This document shows positions 59,080 to 64,000 of a stretch of 64,000 nt of DNA, piece by piece. Under the pieces are notes generated by a model. It ran no database searches, was not told where the DNA came from, and was given only the letters and a program-made list of their open reading frames with translations. A program made the position numbers and the translations under genes. The DNA is taken from contig JAXLZA010000016.1 of assembly GCA_046351135.1 (NCBI GenBank), positions 62,001 to 126,000 of the forward strand, in the 5' to 3' direction. This DNA is from UBA4427 sp046351135. GTDB lineage: Bacteria; Myxococcota_A; UBA9160; UBA4427. The number at the start of each line of letters is the position of its first letter. The stretch's first letter is position 1.

Positions 59080-62000
59080 TCAGTACGCGGGCCGACCCTT
59101 CGCGCTCGTCACGAGCTCGACGACGGTCTCACTCGAGAGCCCGCCGCCCGAGACGACGCGCACGCGCCAGCGCGTGGACCGCGGCGATCCGATCGGCAGC
59201 ACGCCGCGGAGGAAGACGCGCCCGCCCGGCCGCCCTGGATCGAAGACCGAGGCACCGGCCGCCGCGGGCGGCACCCCCGACTCGCCCTCGAGCTCGTAGC
59301 GCAGGCTCGACGACGAGCCGGCATCCGCGTCGAAGACGATCACGAAGGGCACGCTCGTCCGGACGGATCGGCTCTCCGGCAGCCGCAGCGCCGGCAGCTC
59401 GAGGCCCAGGACCGCGAAGGGTCCGTCGCGCCCGTCGGACCACGCGAGCCGATTGCCGTCGATCGAGGCGGCGGTCTGCAGGGCGAGCGCACCGCCGAGG
59501 CGCTGGGTCGGACAGCGGCGATTCGGCCAGTCGAGCTCGCAGAAGCGCAGCGCCGGCTCTTCGTCCCGCGTCCCCATCGACCAGACGACGCGCCGGCCCG
59601 CGACGGCGAGGCCGAGCGCCCGCTCGACGGGCTGCCGGTCGGAGACGACGATCGGGTCGCAGCTCGAGGTCGACGGCTCGATCGCGCAGGCGAGATACTC
59701 GACCACCGCGACGAAGCGACGCGCACAGCTCGGCCGCGGATCGTTCGCGCTGCAGCCCGGCGGCCGCTCGGAGTCGATGTCGACGCGGCTGAACGCGAGC
59801 AGGTCGCCGTCGTGACTCGGTTCGGTCGGCACGTCGCCGCTCGGAAAGACGATCGTCTCGGGGGAGCAGTACGCCGCGGAAGGCTTCGTTCCCGACTTCG
59901 CGAAGGCAGGCGCGGTGCGCGGCGGGGCAGCGGTGGCGCCGGCCACGGAGCCGGCGCTGGAGCTCCGTCCGCCGGGCGAACTCGCAAGGCGGCAGCGGAT
60001 CAAGCGGTCGGAAGTGCTCGCGAGCAGGCTCGCTCCGTCGAAGGACTGGAGATTCCAGCCCGACCCGGCCGCCGGGTCGATCAGCGCGCGGGGCTCACAG
60101 GCGTTCATCGACGGGTCGAGGCGGCAGCCTTCGACGAAGCGCTGTCCCGACTGCGCGCGCCCCCAGACGAGCCATCCGCCCTCCAGGAAGATCGGCCCGT
60201 AGCTGCCCGGCGCGCTGCTCGCGACACTCGCCGCACAGTCCCCCGCGCCCGTGAGCCGACAGCGCATCAGCACGAGCTGATCGCTCTGCGCGCGCTCGAG
60301 CCAGGCGAGCTCCGCGCCGTCGCGCACCGCATCGCGCTGATTGCCCGGGCGCGCGACCACGCGCTCCTGATCCGGTCGCGGCCGCTCCCGTTCCGGGAAG
60401 CGACCGAGGGCGAGATCGTGGTCGTCGGGGGTCTCGCCGGGATCGGGGACCTGCCAGACGAGCGCGCGGCCGGCCAGGGCGGGCGGCCCGGCGTCTCCCT
60501 CGCTCCGGGAGATCGGCAGCGGGCGATTGCGCTCGACACCGACGAGCGTCAGCTCGTCGACGTTGCGTCCGTCGCGCAGGCGCGCCCGCACGCGCACGAC
60601 GTGGGGCCCGTCCTCGACCGACGTCGTGTCCCAGCGCGCGACGTAGGCGCCCTGCCCGCCCGTCGCCGAGCCGTCGGCCGACCAGTCGAGGCTCGAGCCC
60701 GCGAAGGATTCGAGGGGCGCGAAGACGCGGCCGGAGAGGCCGCGGGCGATCGCGACCTCGAGCGCCACGATGTCGCCGCCGGACGCCATGCCGCGCAGCT
60801 CGAGGGGGCCCGTCGCCGGGTCGTGGACGGTGGCGACCCGCGGTGAATCGAGGGTGAGCTCGACGTCGGGCACCGGCGCCGAGATCAGCGCGACGAGGTC
60901 GAGCAGACCCGGGCCGAACTCGGGATCGGGCCCCGGCGTCCCGAGATCCCGGACCGCGAGCCGGATCAGCCGACGCACGTCGCCCGGGTCGAGCTCCGGT
61001 CGCAGCGCGCGCAGGATCGCGACGGCGCCGGCGACATGGGGCGAGGACATCGAGGTCCCGGCGAGGCGGAGATAGTCCTCGGCGACGATGAAGGCGGACT
61101 GGTTCAGGAAGGTGCCCTGCGCCCGGAGGGAGAGGATGTTGCGGCGGGCGACCGGGATCGTGAAGGGCGCCTGCGGCCCCCCGCCCGGGGCGACGACGTC
61201 GACGAGCCAGCCGCGGTTGCTGAAATCGGGCAGGCTCAGGTCCGCACCGATCGCGCCGACGACGATCGCGATCGGCCCGTTCTCCGGGCTCGTGAAGGCG
61301 ACGTCGGCCCCATCGTTGCCCGCGGAGGTGACCACGACCGTCCCGAGCGCCTCGACCAGGGCGAGGACCTCCTCGGCGAGGGGATTCGAGGGACACGGCG
61401 ACCCGCACGACCAGCTGTTGTTGACGACCGCTGCCCCGTTCTCGGCCGCGTAGAGCACCGCGCGCCAGAGCACCGAGTCGCTCGCCGACCCGCTCGCCGG
61501 AAAGCCCTTGAGCGCCATCAGGCGCGCACCGGGAGCGACGCCCGCGATCCCGATCCCGTTGTCGGCGACGGCGGCGATGGTTCCGGCGACGTGGGTGCCG
61601 TGGCCGCTGTCGTCGCTCGGGTCGGGGTCGGAGACGTCGCCGGGGTCGTCGAAGTCGCCGTCCTCGTTGGCGTCGATCGAGCTCGCGAAGTCGAAGCCCG
61701 TGAGGTCGTCGATGTAGCCGTTGCCATCGTCGTCGAGGCCGTTGCGATCGCTCGCATCGGCGCGGCCGTTGGCGTCGAGGTCTTCACCGGGGTTGACCCA
61801 GACGTTCGCGGCCATGTCGGGATGCCCGGCGTCGAGGCCGGTGTCGACGACGGCGACGACCGCACCCTCGCCGCGGGCCGTCGACCACGCCTCGGTCGCG
61901 CGGATCGCGGTGAGACCCCAGAGATCGGCGTAGGGCTGGCCCCAGCTGCCGGAGCTCGAGAGGAAGGGGTCGTCAGGGATCGTGTTCGCAAAGCTGACCG

Positions 62001-62739
62001 GCCCCGGCGGCGCGGCGACCTGATCGAGCTCCATCGCATGGTCGAGCTGGGCGTACTCGACGTGGGGGTCGGCGGCGAGGTCGGCCAGGACCGCATCGAG
62101 GTCGGCGTCGGCCGGGACGCGGATCCGGTAGATCGGGGCGAGATCGGGAAGGGTCGAAGAGGCCGGGGAGGTCGTCGCGACCGCAGCGGAGCGGGCGGCA
62201 CTCTGCCCGCCGGAGATGGATCGGGCAGCCGAGCCCGCTCGCCCCTTCCGTGCGCGCGCCGCCTGGTGGCGCGCTTCGAGGGCGGCCCGACGGGCGGCGA
62301 GGCCACCGCCGGGCCTCCCGGCCGGGAAGGCGGCCCGCGGGGAGCTGAGCCCATGCCGCTCGAACACGAGGTCGAGGGAGTCGCTGCCGTCCCGGGCCGC
62401 CGAGGCGAAGCGGCGCCCGGTGCGGTCGAGCTGCTCGGCACAGGCGTCGATCGCCGCGGGCCCGCCGCTGCGGAGCTTTACGATGAGGGACCGCGGCGCT
62501 CCGCCCGCAGCCGCGGCAACCCTGGGCGCGCCCGCGGCGGCAACGAGGACCAGGCCGATCGCCAGGAGCGCGTGAAGGAGGAGGACGATCGGGGCGGTCC
62601 GGGCGGAGCGCCGGCTGCCGTCGGGCCGAGCGCCTCCGGCGGGACGGAGCGAGCGCACGATTCGGACGTGTCGGAGGAGTCCGACCAGTCGGACGGTTCG
62701 GACGAGTCGGACGAGTCGGGCGATTCGGCCAGGCGCCAT
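59080..62739 (-). CDS. Secreted S8 (subtilisin-like) peptidase
   Basis: A 1219-residue subtilase. Catalytic residues: Asp299 (VAVVDTGLDAGHPD), His379 (GHGTHVAGT), oxyanion Asn474 (SAGNDG) and Ser562 (GTSMSSPHVAG). An Asp/Asn-rich loop, DLDANGRADAS then NGLDDDGNGYIDD (about 319-345), looks like calcium sites. A helical prodomain occupies about 84-240. After the peptidase domain come beta-rich segments. The start is odd: MAPGRIARLVRLVRTVRLVG is Arg/Val/Leu repeats before the hydrophobic export helix (about 51-77), so a later start is possible, but no better ribosome site was seen. Divergent to the dockerin-like gene. Confidence 0.85.
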   Translation of the reverse strand: MAPGRIARLVRLVRTVRLVGLLRHVRIVRSLRPAGGARPDGSRRSARTAPIVLLLHALLAIGLVLVAAAGAPRVAAAAGGAPRSLIVKLRSGGPAAIDACAEQLDRTGRRFASAARDGSDSLDLVFERHGLSSPRAAFPAGRPGGGLAARRAALEARHQAARARKGRAGSAARSISGGQSAARSAAVATTSPASSTLPDLAPIYRIRVPADADLDAVLADLAADPHVEYAQLDHAMELDQVAAPPGPVSFANTIPDDPFLSSSGSWGQPYADLWGLTAIRATEAWSTARGEGAVVAVVDTGLDAGHPDMAANVWVNPGEDLDANGRADASDRNGLDDDGNGYIDDLTGFDFASSIDANEDGDFDDPGDVSDPDPSDDSGHGTHVAGTIAAVADNGIGIAGVAPGARLMALKGFPASGSASDSVLWRAVLYAAENGAAVVNNSWSCGSPCPSNPLAEEVLALVEALGTVVVTSAGNDGADVAFTSPENGPIAIVVGAIGADLSLPDFSNRGWLVDVVAPGGGPQAPFTIPVARRNILSLRAQGTFLNQSAFIVAEDYLRLAGTSMSSPHVAGAVAILRALRPELDPGDVRRLIRLAVRDLGTPGPDPEFGPGLLDLVALISAPVPDVELTLDSPRVATVHDPATGPLELRGMASGGDIVALEVAIARGLSGRVFAPLESFAGSSLDWSADGSATGGQGAYVARWDTTSVEDGPHVVRVRARLRDGRNVDELTLVGVERNRPLPISRSEGDAGPPALAGRALVWQVPDPGETPDDHDLALGRFPERERPRPDQERVVARPGNQRDAVRDGAELAWLERAQSDQLVLMRCRLTGAGDCAASVASSAPGSYGPIFLEGGWLVWGRAQSGQRFVEGCRLDPSMNACEPRALIDPAAGSGWNLQSFDGASLLASTSDRLIRCRLASSPGGRSSSAGSVAGATAAPPRTAPAFAKSGTKPSAAYCSPETIVFPSGDVPTEPSHDGDLLAFSRVDIDSERPPGCSANDPRPSCARRFVAVVEYLACAIEPSTSSCDPIVVSDRQPVERALGLAVAGRRVVWSMGTRDEEPALRFCELDWPNRRCPTQRLGGALALQTAASIDGNRLAWSDGRDGPFAVLGLELPALRLPESRSVRTSVPFVIVFDADAGSSSSLRYELEGESGVPPAAAGASVFDPGRPGGRVFLRGVLPIGSPRSTRWRVRVVSGGGLSSETVVELVTSAKGRPAY
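62662..62733 (-). repeat. 9-bp tandem repeats in the subtilase leader
   Basis: Eight 9-nt units of the type TCGGACGAG are tandem, read on the minus strand as L-V-R / L-V-G-type triplets of the Arg-rich leader. Two adjacent units are identical. The array probably expanded by slippage and may vary in length. Confidence 0.7.
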
Positions 62740-63073
62740 TGGAGACCTGCTGATTGGAGACCGGCTGCGGAGAGATCCGGCCTCCCGCGTGGAGAGTGGT
62801 CCGAGCGGGGCGAAAGTCGTTCAGAATGAACGAGACGTCGACGAACGGGCGGAGGGAAGGTTCGCGCCCACCGGTGCCGGGCGGACCCATCGCGCGGTGT
62901 CGGATCGGGCCCGGCGGTTCGGGGTGGATCCAAGGGGGCGTCAGATCACGACCGCCGGCAGCAGGCCCGATTCGGCCGGCGAGGGGTCGCGAGAAACGGT
63001 ATCGTCGGCCGGGCGGACGCTCATGCTGCTGCACGGTGTCCAGGCGATCTCAACGGATCAGGGAGAATCAATC
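62740..63073. other. Divergent intergenic region, subtilase and dockerin-like genes
   Basis: 334 bp between divergent starts, so both promoters must lie here. There are two copies of GGAGACC near the subtilase start (62748-62764). Short frames exist in the GC-rich sequence, but none has a recognisable product. GGGAGA lies 7 nt before the dockerin-like ATG. I see no clear promoter hexamers or terminator. Confidence 0.45.
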
Positions 63074-63319
63074 ATGCGGAAGCTTCTGTCGGGTGGCCTC
63101 TTCGCAGCTGCCCTCTTCTACGGGTTCACCGCGAGCGCGGCGAACTCCTGCCAGACCGATCTCAATGGCGACGGGGTCACGAACGAAGCGGACGTGAAGA
63201 TCCTCCAGTCGTCCCTCGGCAAGTCCCAGGGCGACGAGGGCTACGTCGCCGCCGCGGACCTCGATGGCTCCGGCAGCGTGACGACCGCCGACTACGGCAT
63301 CTTCCTGAGCTGCAACTAG
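63074..63319 (+). CDS. Small secreted dockerin-like protein
   Basis: An 81-residue exported protein. The signal (LLSGGLFAAALFYGFTASA) cleaves before ANSC. The mature part is essentially two dockerin-type calcium loops: DLNGDGVTNEADVKILQSSLG (about 29-49) and DLDGSGSVTTADYGIFLS (about 62-79), matching D-x-N/D-x-D/S-G-x4-D. Dockerins bind cohesins on scaffold or surface proteins, and free-standing small dockerin-like proteins with no enzyme are uncommon. A cohesin-like secreted protein gene begins 46 nt later, so the two may interact; that is inferred. Confidence 0.78.
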   Translation: MRKLLSGGLFAAALFYGFTASAANSCQTDLNGDGVTNEADVKILQSSLGKSQGDEGYVAAADLDGSGSVTTADYGIFLSCN

Positions 63320-63332
63320 CAAGAGACGTTTG

Positions 63333-63350
63333 CGAATCGAATCCGATTCG
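63333..63350. promoter_or_regulatory. Inverted repeat between the dockerin-like and cohesin-like genes
   Basis: CGAATCG and CGATTCG are perfect 7-bp arms around AATC in the 46-bp gap. No T-run follows, so a terminator is unlikely; a weak operator or mRNA hairpin is possible. Confidence 0.22.
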
Positions 63351-63365
63351 GGAGAGGATCAGGGT

Positions 63366-64000
63366 ATGAAGCTTCGTACGATGATGGCGGCTCTTGCCTC
63401 GTGTCTGCTGGCGGCGGCGTCCGCGAGCGCGGTGGACTTCAACGCGACGACGGTGACGACGGGCGGCCGCGCCCTCAACGCGCTTCAGGTCGGCGACACG
63501 GTCACGGTCAATCTGCGCATGGCCAACCCCGCGGCGGTCGCGATCTTCGGCATCGGTGCCGGCGCCCAGGGCTGGAACAACGCGATCATGCGCTTCGACT
63601 CCGCTGAGCTCGGCCTCGGCAAGTACTTCTGTCCGACCGTCGCCTGCACCACCGGCCTCGACAACGGCGTGGCGTACCCCAACTCGGATCCGAATACGGG
63701 AAACTTCCTCGTCGGACCGAGCGACGTGACGACGGTCGCGGGCATCGGGAACTACTTCCCGGTCGTCCAGGCGATCTCGACGACCGGTCGCAACGGCACG
63801 GGCACCCGGGATCCCGGCCTCGACGGCGTGGTCAACGGCGGCGACGCCCAGTTCCGATTCGTGTTCACCGCGGTCGCGAACGGCTCGACCACCATCACGT
63901 TCGGGACCGATCCGAACCCGACGGTCGGCAACGTCGTCGTGCTCGCGGGCGGTGCGACCGAGCAGGCGAACAACGCCGTCCTCAACATCACGGTCCCCGA
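63366..64000 (+). CDS. Secreted cohesin-like protein, truncated by window end
   Basis: The frame from ATG 63366 (GGGAGAGG upstream) is open to the window end, 211 residues. It has a signal peptide (MMAALASCLLAAASASA) and a beta-rich mature part with ALQVGDTVTVNLRMANP, like the opening of a cohesin or related Ig-like domain, and GVVNGGDAQFRFVFTAVANG. Two Cys lie in CPTVAC. In this lineage such secreted proteins often end with a PEP-CTERM anchor, but the C-terminus is not visible here, so this is speculation. It may pair with the dockerin-like protein next door. Confidence 0.65.
   Translation, partial: MKLRTMMAALASCLLAAASASAVDFNATTVTTGGRALNALQVGDTVTVNLRMANPAAVAIFGIGAGAQGWNNAIMRFDSAELGLGKYFCPTVACTTGLDNGVAYPNSDPNTGNFLVGPSDVTTVAGIGNYFPVVQAISTTGRNGTGTRDPGLDGVVNGGDAQFRFVFTAVANGSTTITFGTDPNPTVGNVVVLAGGATEQANNAVLNITVP

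Noticed and set aside
1..64000. tRNA, rRNA or CRISPR array
   Set aside because: No T-loop consensus with matching acceptor stem, no rRNA-like stretch and no spaced direct repeats of CRISPR type were seen by reading; a dedicated scan was not possible.
1..64000. Insertion sequence or prophage
   Set aside because: No transposase, integrase or phage structural gene was recognised in any frame.

Overview
This is a gene-dense, GC-rich bacterial chromosome segment of about 50 protein genes. I found no rRNA, tRNA or CRISPR array. It encodes a Gram-negative envelope: outer-membrane beta-barrels, lipoproteins, a secretin, TonB/ExbB/ExbD-like proteins and c-type heme proteins. Class I lysyl-tRNA synthetase, type-2 ArgC, a zinc-finger bacterial histone, subtilase and cohesin/dockerin-like secreted proteins and a polysaccharide cluster together suggest a deltaproteobacterial or Myxococcota-like lineage. 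That placement is inference. Many genes start with GTG or TTG and are chained by 4-nt stop/start overlaps.

Region 1 (1-13.5 kb) is a surface-polysaccharide locus. It holds a carbamoyltransferase tail, a GT4 glycosyltransferase, a secreted glycosidase-like protein, a Wzx-type flippase and a Wzy-type polymerase. Upstream of the polymerase is a tightly overlapping minus-strand operon: exonuclease/phosphatase-fold protein, PaaK/CapK-like ligase, DUF362 protein, two-domain oxidoreductase. The GT4-to-Wzy segment looks less GC-rich than its flanks, as expected for an exchangeable glycan-specific core.

Region 2 (13.6-23.1 kb) is mostly metabolic and housekeeping: a zinc-finger/histone-fold fusion protein, an LLM flavin oxidoreductase, RmuC, a nucleotidyltransferase-fold gene pair, a DUF1214-like/sulfotransferase/SDR operon, ArgC and an ECF sigma factor.

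Region 3 (23.2-28.8 kb) is an Rhs locus. A 1.5-kilo-residue YD-repeat protein is cut off from its signal peptide by one in-frame TAG. A small two-helix membrane protein follows it in an AT-richer tail.

Region 4 (28.8-41 kb) is a run of nine minus-strand genes: a heme-motif protein, a LamG/heme lipoprotein, a Tat-exported DUF1501-like protein, ExbD-like, TonB-like, a large exported helical protein, a lipoprotein, ExbB-like, and class I LysRS. The gene set looks like an energised envelope machine, and I do not recognise it as a described system.

Region 5 (41-47 kb) is a redox-export module: DsbD-like, TlpA-like, DUF4266, DUF3570 and ApbE.

Region 6 (47-59 kb) has an isolated secretin with pentapeptide repeats and a SPOR-like tail, an outer-membrane protein, a CDP-alcohol phosphatidyltransferase, a glycosyltransferase/flippase-like trio, an NFACT protein, MutM, PqqB and a PqqD-PqqE fusion. 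The right edge (59-64 kb) has a large subtilase, a dockerin-like peptide and the start of a cohesin-like secreted protein.
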